A stretch of DNA of 64,000 nucleotides, from positions 2,346,001 to 2,410,000 of the forward strand of contig NC_010125.1 of assembly GCF_000067045.1 (NCBI RefSeq), written 5' to 3'. Shown here piece by piece: positions 9,661 to 20,024 of the stretch. Below the pieces are notes generated by a model. It was not told the DNA's origin. It searched no databases and worked only from the letters and a program-made list of their open reading frames with translations. The position numbers and the translations under genes are program-made. The DNA is from Gluconacetobacter diazotrophicus PA1 5 (GTDB taxonomy: Bacteria > Pseudomonadota > Alphaproteobacteria > Acetobacterales > Acetobacteraceae). The number at the start of each line of letters is the position of its first letter. Position 1 is the first letter of the stretch.

Positions 9661-10647
9661 TCAGATGTGGCGCAGGCGAACCTCGCCGACGGCGTGGGAC
9701 CGTTCCTTGCGCACGACCAGCCGCGCGCGCTCGCGCGTCGGCAGGATGTTGGCCTGCAGGTTGGGCAGGTTGATCCGGCCCCAGATCTGCCGCGCCATCT
9801 CCTCGGCCTTGTCGCGCGGAAGGTCGGCGTAGTGGTGGAAATAGGATGTCGGCTTGCGGAACGCGGTACGCTGCAGCAGCAGGAAGCGTTCCACGTACCA
9901 CGATTCGATATCCGCCGTCGCGGCATCGAGATAGATCGAAAAATCGAAGAAATCCGACGCCACCGCCGACCGGTCGCTGCCGGTCTGCAGCACGTTCAGC
10001 CCTTCGAAGATCAGGATGTCCGGACGATCCACCGTCTGGAACCGGTCGGGCACGATATCGTAGGCGTCATGCGAATAGAACGGCACGTCCAGGTGCCGCT
10101 CTCCGGCCTTCAGCGCCGCCAGGAAGCCGATCATCCGCCGCAGGTCATAGCTTTCGGGAAAGCCCTTGCGCTGCATCAGATCGCGCTCTTCCAGCACCCG
10201 GGTGGGCAGCAGGAACCCGTCGGTCGTCACCAGATCCACGCGCGGATGATCGGGCCAGCGCGACAGCACGGCCTGCAGCAGGCGGGCGAACGTGCTCTTG
10301 CCCACGCCGACGCTGCCGGCAATGCCGATGACGAAGGGGACGGAAATGCTCGGACAGCCCAGAAAGGCGCTTTCCACCATGCTGTTCAGGCTGCGCGACG
10401 CCATGACGTACAGGTTCAGCAGGCGCGACAGCGGCAGGTAGATTTCGGTGATATCGGCCAGCGACACCGGTTCGTTACGGCCGCGCAGGCCCGCGATCTC
10501 GTCCTCGGACAGGGACAGGGGCACGTTGGCACGCAGCGCCGCCCATTCGGAACGCGAGAAGGCCAGGTAGGGCAGAGGGGTATCGCTTTCGCGGAACGCC
10601 GCGACCGGCCGCACCGACCGCCCCCGGCGCGAGGAAGAGGATGTCAT
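9661..10647 (-). CDS. coaA: Type I pantothenate kinase
   Basis: CoaA phosphorylates pantothenate with ATP, the first and feedback-regulated step of coenzyme A synthesis in the cytosol. The 328-residue product fits the family (about 315). The Walker A motif GSVGVGKST is at residues 111-119, followed by VDLVTTDGFL, the conserved RKGFPESYD segment and FEGLNVLQ. The C-terminal half carries YVERFLLLQRTAF and FHHYADL, also typical. The ATG at 10647 is in the family-expected position. It faces the beta-propeller gene tail to tail across 50 bp. The late CoA gene coaD is far away at 44991. Confidence 0.95.
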   Translation of the reverse strand: MTSSSSRRGRSVRPVAAFRESDTPLPYLAFSRSEWAALRANVPLSLSEDEIAGLRGRNEPVSLADITEIYLPLSRLLNLYVMASRSLNSMVESAFLGCPSISVPFVIGIAGSVGVGKSTFARLLQAVLSRWPDHPRVDLVTTDGFLLPTRVLEERDLMQRKGFPESYDLRRMIGFLAALKAGERHLDVPFYSHDAYDIVPDRFQTVDRPDILIFEGLNVLQTGSDRSAVASDFFDFSIYLDAATADIESWYVERFLLLQRTAFRKPTSYFHHYADLPRDKAEEMARQIWGRINLPNLQANILPTRERARLVVRKERSHAVGEVRLRHI

Positions 10648-10816
10648 TCCCTATGCCCGGACCGGACAGAGGCCGCCTTGCCTGATGTAACCCGCCATGG
10701 ACCCGTTTCCTTCGGATAGACCATCGTTTCGCCGCAATTCCGCGCGGCGTAACACCATCGCCCGGAGTGATCCAGTATCCTGCCCGCACCCTGACACAGA
10801 CGTGACTCCGCGCGCC

Positions 10817-11204
10817 CTACTGGCCAGCGGCCGGCTGCCCCTGCCGGGTGCCGTGCGCGCCGTAGCTGACCTGCGTATCCGGGATCACGTAATGCTTGCC
10901 GTCTTCCTTCTCCGCGTCATCGTCGGACGCGTTGGAATCGAAGCCCGAGGAGATCATCTGCATGCCCGGGGCATCGGGCAGCGGACGATAGTCGGGCTGC
11001 CGGGCGGCCAGGTCGCCCGCATTGTCCGGCCGGCCCGGCCGGGCGGCCCCGGCCTTTCCGGGCGGAGTCGCATCCGGCCGTGGGGCGCCGCTGAACAGGC
11101 CGGTCGGCGGAACGTCGATCGAATCCCCTTCCGGCCGCTTCACCGTACACGCCGCCAGGCCGGCCAGCAGCATCAGCATCACACCGAAAGGCGGGCCGTT
11201 TCGG

Positions 11205-11233
<29 letters not shown>
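10817..11233 (-). CDS. Small proline-rich lipoprotein overlapping recA
   Basis: A 138-residue predicted lipoprotein with an N-terminal hydrophobic stretch ending in LLAGLAAC, a lipobox with Cys at residue 29. The rest is hydrophilic and Pro/Asp-rich with no recognised domain, so it is probably a small envelope protein. The start appears to be GTG at 11233, which places the first 29 nt inside the 3' end of recA. Internal ATGs at 11179 and 11173 would give an implausibly short signal sequence. No strong ribosome-binding site precedes the GTG, so translation may depend on coupling to recA. Function unknown. Confidence 0.7.
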
Positions 11234-12257
<1,024 letters not shown>

Positions 12258-12377
12258 CGCCCTTAACCCCGCTCCACTATCATGAAATACCCAGGTCCTG
12301 CCCGCTCCGCCCGCCTGGGCTCGCCTCCAGGATCGGCACCGGGGCCGCATGACGCGAATCCCTGTTCGCCAAGACTA

Positions 12378-12392
12378 GAACAAAACATGATC
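12378..12392 (-). promoter_or_regulatory. Probable LexA (SOS) box upstream of recA
   Basis: On the minus strand the sequence reads GATCATGTTTTGTTC, matching the alphaproteobacterial direct-repeat LexA box GTTC-N7-GTTC except for one base in the left half. It lies about 120 bp before the recA start. An overlapping inverted repeat TGTTC-N10-GAACA covers 12363-12382. The exact box before uvrA at 41240 supports this reading. Confidence 0.6.
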
Positions 12393-12424
12393 GCCCACAA
12401 GCGACCCCCTTGCCGGCCGGGGGT

Positions 12425-13924
12425 TTAATCCGACCCGACCGCCAGCCCCGCCGCGCGCACGTCCGACGCGCCGACGCAACTGCCCTCGCCCCCCGGCAGG
12501 CCGGCCGGGCAGGAGATCGCATTGATCCGTCCCTCGGCCGTCACCGGCCGTTCGCCGGGCTTCTGTCCCGCCAGAACCTGCCGCAGTTCCGTCGCCACGG
12601 CGTCGGCGGCGTCGTTCTGCCCCGATCCCGTCGCCACCGCGCGGAAGGTTTCGCCCTGGCTTGCGATCGCGGCGGTCAGCAGCGGGGGCGGCAGCCGCTG
12701 CGGCGACGCCGCCATCACGATGCCGGTGCTGCCGGCCACGCGGCCGGTGCCGAACAGATTGTCCATCGTCAGGCTGCACGCCACGGCCCCGCCATGCCGG
12801 TCGACCACCGCGAAGGATGTCGAGGCCGGCAGATGCGGCAGCATTCCGCCGCCCGACACGGTGCCGGAATCGACCATCGCCTGCGCCTGCGCCACCAGGT
12901 CCCCGGCCTTCCGGGTTCCGGTCGCGCGCGCGCGCCATGCCGCCACCGCCTGCTGCCCCACGGTCCCGCCCTGCCCGCCGTCGGACAGGGCGCGGAACGC
13001 CATGGCGCTGCCCAGTCCGCCATCGGCCGGCGGGGGCAGGAAGGACACGGTCATGCGGTCCACGCGCACCGTCAGCGGCATCGTCTCGGACGGAAGCGCA
13101 CCGCGCAGGTCGGCCGCCATCAGGCCGCCCCCCGCACCCTGGCTGCCGGCGACGAACGACGCCGCCAGCGCCCCGTTGTACAGATCGCCCACACCCATGG
13201 CACGCATCTGCTCCAGCACGCCGGCCAGCCGGGACTGGACCAGGCTGTCGCCTTCGGCCAGCACCGTGCCATCGTTGCGGCTGAACAACGCACGCGCGCC
13301 CGCATCGGCCAGCAGGGGCTGCTGCACGGCGGCCAGGTCGCCGGCCAGCGCGCGGCTGACCGTGGCCCCGCCGCGCGCCAGTTGCAGCGCCGGCGTGATC
13401 GTTTCGTTGAAATCGACGCTGCCATAGCGCAGGTGCATCAGGTACAGCCCGCGCGCCAGCATCGGCACCGCCGCCGGCCGGTCCACCGGCGCGCCGCCCT
13501 CCGGCGTCGTCGCGCCGGCAGCCGGCATGAACACGAACGCCCGGCCGCCGTCGCTGTCGCCGGGCCGCCAGGCCAGGCAGGCCCCGCCGCCGCCAAGCGA
13601 CGCGCGCGAGGGCAGCGTCACCGCCAGCGCCAGCCCCAGGGCCGTCGCCGCATCGCCGGCATTGCCGCCCCGTGCCAGAACATCGCGCGCCGCCATGGCC
13701 GCCTGCGGTTCGTCCGCGACCACGTTGCCGATATAGCCGGTCAGGTAAGGCGACGTCTTGCCGGCGCCCGCGCCGCCGAAACCGAACAGTTCGTGGCTGA
13801 CCATTCTGACCGGTGTGGAGGAGCACCCGCCCAGTGCGACCGCCAGGGCGGTCGACAGCAACCGGGCCCCATATCGACGAAACGGGGGATACAGGGGACG
13901 TTCACGCACGCACAAATTCTCCAT
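12425..13924 (-). CDS. Gamma-glutamyltransferase-like lipoprotein
   Basis: A 499-residue N-terminal nucleophile hydrolase of the gamma-glutamyltranspeptidase family, which cleaves glutathione or similar gamma-glutamyl compounds after autoproteolysis into two subunits. It has a lipobox (ALGGC, Cys at about residue 34), so it is predicted to be lipid-anchored in the envelope. The N-terminal half shows ARGGNAGDAATAL, a family hallmark. The self-cleavage region reads PASTSFAVVDRHG near residue 365, where E. coli GGT has TTHYSVVD; the nucleophile is therefore the Ser or Thr of the ST pair. FGTGRVAGSTGIV matches the small subunit. The overall length is shorter than E. coli GGT (580). I prefer the ATG at 13924 over an in-frame GTG at 13930. 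True activity is uncertain. Confidence 0.8.
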   Translation of the reverse strand: MENLCVRERPLYPPFRRYGARLLSTALAVALGGCSSTPVRMVSHELFGFGGAGAGKTSPYLTGYIGNVVADEPQAAMAARDVLARGGNAGDAATALGLALAVTLPSRASLGGGGACLAWRPGDSDGGRAFVFMPAAGATTPEGGAPVDRPAAVPMLARGLYLMHLRYGSVDFNETITPALQLARGGATVSRALAGDLAAVQQPLLADAGARALFSRNDGTVLAEGDSLVQSRLAGVLEQMRAMGVGDLYNGALAASFVAGSQGAGGGLMAADLRGALPSETMPLTVRVDRMTVSFLPPPADGGLGSAMAFRALSDGGQGGTVGQQAVAAWRARATGTRKAGDLVAQAQAMVDSGTVSGGGMLPHLPASTSFAVVDRHGGAVACSLTMDNLFGTGRVAGSTGIVMAASPQRLPPPLLTAAIASQGETFRAVATGSGQNDAADAVATELRQVLAGQKPGERPVTAEGRINAISCPAGLPGGEGSCVGASDVRAAGLAVGSD

Positions 13925-14113
13925 AACCACCGTCGATCCCGGACACGACCACAGACACGACCACCCCGACGCGAACCACCGGGCCTTCGGGAATTAGCGG
14001 TCTTCCGGGCCATCGGCAACACGCGACATCCGCATCCGCCGCACCCTTCCGCGTCGGGGCGTTCTGCTCTACAGACGGCGGACCATCCAGGAACCGACTG
14101 CCGGAGCACGCCC

Positions 14114-14923
14114 TTGCCGTATTTCGCCCCTGTCCGCCCCCCTGCCCGCCGGGCCGCGCGCCGCCGCGCGGCCCTGTCGGGTGTCGCGGCCGCGATCCTG
14201 CTGGGCTTGAGCACGACGGGTGCGCGCGCCGGGGACGGCGGCACGTTCACCGCCGACCAGCGCAAGGAGATCGTCGCGATCGTCCGCGACGCGCTGAAGA
14301 CCGATCCCACCATCCTGACCGACGCCATCGCCGCCCTGCGCGCGGGGGCCGAGGCGCAGGAACAGGCCACGACCCGCGACGCGCTGGCCGCCAACCGCGC
14401 CGCCCTGGGCACCCCCGCGCCGACCGATGCGATCCTGGGCGCCCCCCACGCCCGCATGACGATCGTGGAATTCTATGATCCGCGCTGCCCCTATTGCCGC
14501 AAGGTGCTGCCGGACCTGGACCGGCTGGTCCATGACGACCCCGATGTCCGCATCGTGGAAAAGGTGGTCGCCGTGCTGGGGCCGGCCAGCCTGCTGACCG
14601 CGCAGGCCATCGCCGCGGCGGCCCTCCAGGGGGGACAGGACGCCTATTTCCGCATGCAGCGCGCGATCATGGCCGACAGCCAGAAGCCCGACGCGGCGCG
14701 CATCCGCACGCTGGCGGCGCAGGCCGGGCTGGACCCCGACCGCCTGGCGACCGACATGGCGGGCTCGGCCGTCGCATCGACCCTGCGGGCCAATTCCACC
14801 CTGGCCACCTCCATCCATCTGGAGGGCACGCCGACCTTCGTGTTCGACGGGCGCTACGTCATTCCGGGCGCGGTGGACCTGGACGAACTGAAGGCCGCCA
14901 TCGCCAAGGTGCGACGCGGCTAA
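14114..14923 (+). CDS. DsbA-family thioredoxin-fold protein
   Basis: A 269-residue periplasmic protein. An Arg-rich n-region is followed by a hydrophobic signal segment (AALSGVAAAILLGLSTTGARA). The thioredoxin-fold domain begins near residue 110 and carries the redox motif DPRCPYCRKVL (CPYC) near residue 126. A cis-Pro segment EGTPTFVFDGRYV lies near the C-terminus. Residues about 45-95 form a helical region like the N-terminal part of ScsC/BdbD-type DsbA proteins, which oligomerise in some species. The start is TTG at 14114, supported by GGAG 8 nt upstream. It probably oxidises or isomerises disulfides. It is followed by a hairpin shared with hemA. Confidence 0.85.
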   Translation: MPYFAPVRPPARRAARRRAALSGVAAAILLGLSTTGARAGDGGTFTADQRKEIVAIVRDALKTDPTILTDAIAALRAGAEAQEQATTRDALAANRAALGTPAPTDAILGAPHARMTIVEFYDPRCPYCRKVLPDLDRLVHDDPDVRIVEKVVAVLGPASLLTAQAIAAAALQGGQDAYFRMQRAIMADSQKPDAARIRTLAAQAGLDPDRLATDMAGSAVASTLRANSTLATSIHLEGTPTFVFDGRYVIPGAVDLDELKAAIAKVRRG

Positions 14924-14945
14924 CAGAGCACCTGTCAAAGATGAA

Positions 14946-14976
14946 GGAAGCAGGGCATTACGCCCAGCTTCCTTTT
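14946..14976. terminator. Bidirectional terminator between the DsbA-like gene and hemA
   Basis: An inverted repeat GGAAGC-A-GGGC, loop ATTAC, GCCC-A-GCTTCC is followed by TTTTC on the plus strand. It lies between the plus-strand stop at 14923 and the hemA stop at 14976, and could end transcription from both convergent genes. The plus-strand U-tract is short. Confidence 0.6.
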
Positions 14977-16226
14977 CAGGCCGCCTCGACCTTGCGCTGG
15001 TCGGAAAGCCCCAGCAGCGTGACCAGCGCGGCGGTCATTTCGTCCATCATCTCGTCGGTGTGGAACGGGCCCGGGGTCAGGCGCAGCCGCTCGGTGCCGC
15101 GCGGGACGGTGGGGTAGTTGATCGGCGTCGCGTACAGCCCGTATTCCGACAGCAGGCGGCGGCTGATGTCCATGCAGCGATCGGCATCGCCCACCGGAAT
15201 CGGCACGATATGGCTGGGCGTGGGCATGAAGGGCACGCCCGCCGCGGTCAGCCGCGCGCGGAAGGCCGCCACGCGTTCGAACATCCGTTCGCGCCGCCAG
15301 GCATCCTTGCGCACCATGCGCACGCTGGCCAGGGCCGCGGCCACCACCGACGGCGGCAGCGATGTGGTGAAGATGAAACCCGACGCCGCGCAGCGCAGGT
15401 AATCGATCAGTTCGGCCGACCCGGTGACATAGCCGCCATGGACGCCGAAGCCCTTGGCCAGCGTGCCCTCGATGATGTCCACCTGGTCGGCCACGCCGTC
15501 GCGCTCGGCCACGCCGCCGCCCTGCGGACCGTACAGCCCCACGGCGTGCACTTCGTCCAGATAGGTCATGGCGCCGTATTTCCGCGCCAGGGCGCAGGTC
15601 GCCCCGATATCGGCGATGTCGCCATCCATCGAATAGACGCTTTCGAACGCGACCAGCTTGGGCACGTCGCGCGGGGCCGCCGCCAGCTTGGCCTCCAGGT
15701 CGGCCAGGTCGTTATGTTCGAAGATGACGCAGGACGAACCGCGCGCGCCCTTGATGCCGGCGATCATCGAGGCATGGTTCTGCCGGTCGGAAAAGCAGAT
15801 CCAGCCCGGCATGCTGGTCAGGATCGTCTGCAGGCTGGCCTGGTTCGAGACATAGCCCGACACGAACAGCAGCCCGGCTTCCTTGCCGTGCAGGTCGGCC
15901 AGCTCGGCCTCCAGCGCCGCGTGCAGGGGGCTGGTACCGGCGATGTTGCGGGTGCCCCCGGCCCCGGCCCCGTGTTCGCGGATCGCGGCGATCGCGGCCT
16001 CGGCCACGGCGGGCTCGACGCCCATGCCCAGATAGTCGTTCGCCGACCAGACCACCACGTCACGCCCCTCGGGCGGGCGGACGGCGCCGTATTCGTAGAC
16101 CGGGTACCGATCGGCCTGGCGTGCCAGCGGGGTGAACTGGCGGTAGCGACCCTGCTGGCGAATATCCTGCAATGCCGACCGGCAAAAACGGTAGAAAGGA
16201 TGCCCACCCACGTCGATACTGGCCAC
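14976..16226 (-). CDS. hemA: 5-aminolevulinate synthase
   Basis: ALAS condenses glycine and succinyl-CoA to 5-aminolevulinate with pyridoxal phosphate, the first step of haem synthesis by the C4 (Shemin) route of alphaproteobacteria. The product is 416 residues, near the usual 400-410. Diagnostic motifs include [55 protein letters not shown] and the PLP-lysine region [14 protein letters not shown]. The best start is GTG at 16226 with GGGAG 9 nt upstream; an upstream in-frame ATG at 16328 adds a low-complexity extension not typical of the family. It needs glycine, so it shares a substrate with the gcv operon elsewhere in the window. Confidence 0.95.
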   Translation of the reverse strand: MASIDVGGHPFYRFCRSALQDIRQQGRYRQFTPLARQADRYPVYEYGAVRPPEGRDVVVWSANDYLGMGVEPAVAEAAIAAIREHGAGAGGTRNIAGTSPLHAALEAELADLHGKEAGLLFVSGYVSNQASLQTILTSMPGWICFSDRQNHASMIAGIKGARGSSCVIFEHNDLADLEAKLAAAPRDVPKLVAFESVYSMDGDIADIGATCALARKYGAMTYLDEVHAVGLYGPQGGGVAERDGVADQVDIIEGTLAKGFGVHGGYVTGSAELIDYLRCAASGFIFTTSLPPSVVAAALASVRMVRKDAWRRERMFERVAAFRARLTAAGVPFMPTPSHIVPIPVGDADRCMDISRRLLSEYGLYATPINYPTVPRGTERLRLTPGPFHTDEMMDEMTAALVTLLGLSDQRKVEAA

Positions 16227-16324
16227 TGAGGAATTCTCCCGCGATGCCGGTTGCGGGGCACTGGCCCGCGCGGCATTCGCCGTTACGGTTCGTCCGGGTC
16301 CGCTGTGCGGATTACCTTTACGGT

Positions 16325-16788
16325 TCATCGCACATACACCCGGATCACGCCCGAGGTCATCGTCGAATCCGACATAGCGGTTATTTCCACCTGTGCCGGC
16401 CCGGCGCCGTCCGCCACGATCGCAGGAGGCACCGGCTGCCCGTACGTGGCCGTCGCGCGGGCCAGGGCGGCGCTTTCCTGCGCCGGCGTCGGCCCGACGG
16501 AACGATGACCGTCACCACGAACAGCACGTTCGGCTTGCGCGCCATCGCCCGGGTCACCGCCCCCTTCAGGGCCGGCTGCCACTGTTCGGGCGGCGTGCCG
16601 TGCCGGATTTCCACCAGCGGCGGGACCGGCTTCGGCGCGGGCGGCGGGGGGGGATAGTGCGGACGGGGCGCGCGGCTGGCCCGCGGATCGAAGGTCCGCT
16701 GGTCCACCAGGTTGCACGAGGCGAGGCACAGCGTCCCCGCCATTGTCGCAGCCAGCAGAAACAGTTCGGGACGGGAGGGATGGAACAT
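16325..16788 (-). pseudogene. Frameshifted small lipoprotein gene
   Basis: The first frame starts at ATG 16788 and gives a signal sequence with lipobox CLASC, a Pro-rich linker and [23 protein letters not shown]. After about 16500 this frame turns into a run of Arg and Pro that does not look like protein. The neighbouring frame instead continues with [35 protein letters not shown] and VIRVYVR, ending with a stop at 16325. The two halves together make a coherent protein of about 154 residues, so one base appears to be missing or extra near 16490-16505. It could be a real pseudogene, a recoding site or a sequencing error. The C-terminus looks like an OmpA-related or secretion-type periplasmic domain, but I cannot name the family. 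Confidence 0.65.
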
Positions 16789-16914
16789 GCGCGCACGGTT
16801 GCAGCATCCGCATCGCGGAGCAAGAGCGCAAAACCGGCCGCGGGCGCCGGGAGGACGCCGGGGTTGCGAGCGTGCGCTTGCGGGCCGCCCGCCACGATCC
16901 TAAACCATCGTTCC

Positions 16915-18981
16915 ATGGCACGCGCGCGCACCCCGATGCCGGACCTGGACGACGACCCTGCTGCCGAGGCGGGACCCGGCATGGCGCCCGCCGATCCGGA
17001 CGCGCGGAACATGGTCCACGCGCTGGGCGACGCCGTGCGCGGCTTCATCGGCGCCGCCGTGGACGACGCGGAGGCAGCCTGCCGCGCGGCGGCGATGGCC
17101 GTCCCGGCCTGCGTGCTGTGGAACCAGTTCCTGCGATTCGACCCGGCCTGCCCCGACTGGCCGGATCGCGACCGCTTCGTCGTGTCGTCGACCCGCCACC
17201 GCCCGCTGCGGAACGCCCTGATGCGCCTGGCCGGGCAGGTCACGTCCCCCGGCGAGGCGGTGATGGAATATGGCGCCCACCCGGCCGTGGAAATGGCATT
17301 CGGCCCCGGCGGCCAGGGGCTGGGTGCCGCCATCGGCATGGCGCTGGCCGAACGCCGCATGGCGGCGCGCTTCGGACGGTCGATCGTCAACCACCGGATC
17401 TGGGTCCTGTCCTGCGGCACCGAACTGTCCACCGGGGTCGCGATGGAAGCTGCCTCGCTGGCCGCGCGCATGGGGCTGGACCGCATCACGGTGCTGTTCG
17501 AAATCCCGCCGCAGGATGAAAGCGAGGCCGAGGACACGCTGGCGCGCTACGCCGCGACCGGCTGGTCGGTGCGCAAGGTCGCCGCCGACGATCCCGACGC
17601 GGTGCATGCCGCGCTGTCGGCCGCGACGCGCTCGCGCAAGCCATGCGTCGTCGCCTGTTCCATCGCGCCTCCCCCGAACGCGGCCGCCGCCCCGGGGGAA
17701 AATGCCCCCCGCGACCTGCCGGCGCTGCAGGACCTGTCCACCCTGCTGTGGCCCCGCGTCGCCCGCCGGGGGGCCTCGGCCCGGCGGGCGTGGCTGCGGC
17801 GGCTGGCCAAGCACCGGCAGCGCGGGGAATTCGACCGCGTGACGGCGGGACGCCTGCCCTCCTTCTGGCGCGAGGACTGGGCCCGGTCGTGGCAGGTCGG
17901 CACCGGGGCACCGCCACCCGGCCCCGGGCACGGTTCGGACCCCGCGCCCTACGAGCAGGGAACCCTGGGATACGGCCGGCGCGGGCTGGACATCCTGCGC
18001 GGCCTGGTGCCGGAAATGCTGTGCCTGGCATCGCGCCGGGGGGGCGAGCTGACCGGCCCGATCCGCCCGGACGATGCCGCCGCGGGCGATTGCGGCACCC
18101 GGGTGCATGGCCTGGCCGCGCTGCTGAACGGAATCGCGCTGCATGGGGGCCTGATCCCGTGCGGGGCCACGACCTTCGTCGCCGTGGACCGGATGCGCCC
18201 GGCACTGCGCTTCGCCGCGATGATGCGCAGGCGGGTCATCTACCTGCTGACCGATGACGGGCTGGCGCTGGGCCAGGACGGGGCGGGCTGGCTGCCGGTC
18301 GAACAGCTGGCCAGCCTGCGCGCCATGCCCAATGTCGCGGTCTTCCGCCCCGCCGACCGGCGCGAAACCACGGAATGCTGGGAACTGGCGCTGCACCGGG
18401 CCGACGGGCCCAGCCTGATCGCGCTGTGCCCCGTTTCGGCCGGCCAGGCCGAATTCCCCGACCTGCGCGGCCGCCGGTCGCGCGGCGCCAGCGCGCACGG
18501 CGGCTATGTCATGGAAGAGGCACGGGGCCCCCGCCAGGTCACGCTGGTCGCCACCGGCAGCGAGGTCGCCATCGCCCGCCAGGCCCAGCAGCTCCTGGTC
18601 CGGGACGGGATTCACGCGGCCCTGGTTTCCCTGCCCTGCTGGGAACTGTTCGACCGCCAGGACGCCTCCTATCGCGAGCAGGTCCTGGGCAGCGCGCCAC
18701 GCATCGGCATCGAGGCCGCGTCGGGCTTCGGCTGGGACCGGTGGCTGGGGCCGCGCGGCGCCTTCATCGGCATGGAGGATTTCGGCGAGACCGCGCCGTC
18801 CAGCGAACTCTATCGCCGTCTGGGCATTACCGCCGAACGGATCCACCAGACGGCGATTCACCTGATCAGCGAGACGGGACGTGACTTTCACGCGCCGTCC
18901 GGGCAGAAAGCGGAAGGTGGCCGCGGACGATACGCCGCCGGAGGCACCGTCCAGCTACGGCCGACATTCCGTAACGGCTGA
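16915..18981 (+). CDS. Transketolase-like protein lacking catalytic and cofactor residues
   Basis: A 688-residue protein that aligns end to end with transketolase: residues 65-90 match the WRDFL..PNWADRDRFVLS region, 128-153 match [38 protein letters not shown] matches the Pyr domain and [13 protein letters not shown] the C-terminal domain. The key residues are gone. The thiamine-diphosphate motif GDGxxxEG is replaced by SCGTELSTG at 166-174. The N-terminal GHPG and GHGSML histidines are absent. The invariant catalytic Glu (E411 in E. coli) is His398, and the THDS active-site His is replaced in [11 protein letters not shown]. It is therefore probably a pseudoenzyme or a regulatory or binding protein. 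It lies 20 bp before gap, in a likely operon with gap and pgk. The ATG at 16915 lacks a clear ribosome-binding site; ATG 16936 is an alternative. Confidence 0.85.
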   Translation: MARARTPMPDLDDDPAAEAGPGMAPADPDARNMVHALGDAVRGFIGAAVDDAEAACRAAAMAVPACVLWNQFLRFDPACPDWPDRDRFVVSSTRHRPLRNALMRLAGQVTSPGEAVMEYGAHPAVEMAFGPGGQGLGAAIGMALAERRMAARFGRSIVNHRIWVLSCGTELSTGVAMEAASLAARMGLDRITVLFEIPPQDESEAEDTLARYAATGWSVRKVAADDPDAVHAALSAATRSRKPCVVACSIAPPPNAAAAPGENAPRDLPALQDLSTLLWPRVARRGASARRAWLRRLAKHRQRGEFDRVTAGRLPSFWREDWARSWQVGTGAPPPGPGHGSDPAPYEQGTLGYGRRGLDILRGLVPEMLCLASRRGGELTGPIRPDDAAAGDCGTRVHGLAALLNGIALHGGLIPCGATTFVAVDRMRPALRFAAMMRRRVIYLLTDDGLALGQDGAGWLPVEQLASLRAMPNVAVFRPADRRETTECWELALHRADGPSLIALCPVSAGQAEFPDLRGRRSRGASAHGGYVMEEARGPRQVTLVATGSEVAIARQAQQLLVRDGIHAALVSLPCWELFDRQDASYREQVLGSAPRIGIEAASGFGWDRWLGPRGAFIGMEDFGETAPSSELYRRLGITAERIHQTAIHLISETGRDFHAPSGQKAEGGRGRYAAGGTVQLRPTFRNG

Positions 18982-19001
18982 ATACTCGGGAGAGCAATAG
19001 A

Positions 19002-20024
19002 ATGGCTGTCAAAGTCGCAATCAACGGTTTCGGCCGCATCGGCCGCCTCGTCCTGCGCGGCATCATCGAAAGCGGACGCACCGACGTGGTGCCGGTGGCC
19101 ATCAACGACCTCGGCAGCGTCGCGGACAACGCCCACCTGCTGAGCTATGACAGCATCCATGGCCGCTTCCCCGCCGACGTGCGGGTCGAGGGCAATGCGA
19201 TCGTCATCACCGCCAACGGTCGCACCTATGCGCCGATCGCGGTCTCGGCCGAGGCCGACCCGACCAAGGTGCCGTTCGACGGCGTGGACGTCGCGCTGGA
19301 ATGCACCGGCCGCTTCACGACCAAGGAAAAGGCGGCGCACCTGATCGAGGCCGGCGCGCGCAAGGTCATCATCTCGGCCCCCGGAACGCATGTCGACGCC
19401 ACCATCGTCTATGGCGTGAACCAGGATACGCTGACCAGCGACATGACGGTGATCTCCAACGCCTCGTGCACCACCAACTGCCTGGCGCCCATCGCCAAGG
19501 TGCTGGACGAGACGTTCGGCATCGAGCGCGGCTACATGGTCACCATCCATTCCTATACCGGCGACCAGCGCACGGTGGACACGCTGCACAAGGACCCGCG
19601 CCGGGCCCGCGCGGCGGCGATGAACATCATCCCGACCTCGACCGGCGCCGCGCGCGCGGTCGGTCTGGTGCTGCCGCACCTGAAGGGCAAGCTGGACGGC
19701 ACCGCCATCCGCGTGCCCACGCCCAACGTGTCGCTCGTCTCGCTCGATTTCGTGCCGACCCGCATCCCGGCCTCGGTCGAAGAGGTGAACGCGGCGATGC
19801 TGAAGGCCGCGTCCGAAGGCCCGCTGAAGGGGATCCTGGCGTACAACACCGCGCCGCTGGTCAGCTCGGACTTCAACCACAGCATCGCATCCTCGACCTT
19901 CGACGCGACCGAGACCGCGCTGGTCGATGGCGGCAAGCTGGTCCGGGTGTGCAGCTGGTACGACAATGAATGGGGCTTTTCCAACCGCATGTCCGATACC
20001 GCAGCGCTGTTCGGATCTCTGTGA
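19002..20024 (+). CDS. gap: Glyceraldehyde-3-phosphate dehydrogenase
   Basis: A 340-residue enzyme that oxidises glyceraldehyde-3-phosphate to 1,3-bisphosphoglycerate with NAD and phosphate. The Rossmann motif INGFGRIGR starts at residue 7 and the acidic residue in AINDLGS (D36) favours NAD. The catalytic Cys156 is in SNASCTTNC, and [11 protein letters not shown] carries the His partner. [12 protein letters not shown] at the C-terminus is canonical. A GGGAGAGC ribosome-binding site precedes the ATG. Its stop overlaps the pgk start (TGATG), so translation of gap and pgk is coupled. Confidence 0.97.
   Translation: MAVKVAINGFGRIGRLVLRGIIESGRTDVVPVAINDLGSVADNAHLLSYDSIHGRFPADVRVEGNAIVITANGRTYAPIAVSAEADPTKVPFDGVDVALECTGRFTTKEKAAHLIEAGARKVIISAPGTHVDATIVYGVNQDTLTSDMTVISNASCTTNCLAPIAKVLDETFGIERGYMVTIHSYTGDQRTVDTLHKDPRRARAAAMNIIPTSTGAARAVGLVLPHLKGKLDGTAIRVPTPNVSLVSLDFVPTRIPASVEEVNAAMLKAASEGPLKGILAYNTAPLVSSDFNHSIASSTFDATETALVDGGKLVRVCSWYDNEWGFSNRMSDTAALFGSL

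Noticed and set aside
12410-14113. A very long plus-strand open frame that would join the region opposite the GGT-like gene to the DsbA-like gene
   Set aside because: Before 14114 it is antisense to the GGT-like gene and is Arg/His/Gln-rich with no domain. The real protein starts at TTG 14114 with a ribosome-binding site and signal peptide.
16900-18891. A minus-strand open frame opposite the transketolase-like gene, as an alternative to it
   Set aside because: It has no recognisable domain, while the plus-strand frame aligns with transketolase across its length, so the plus frame is the gene despite the lost catalytic residues.
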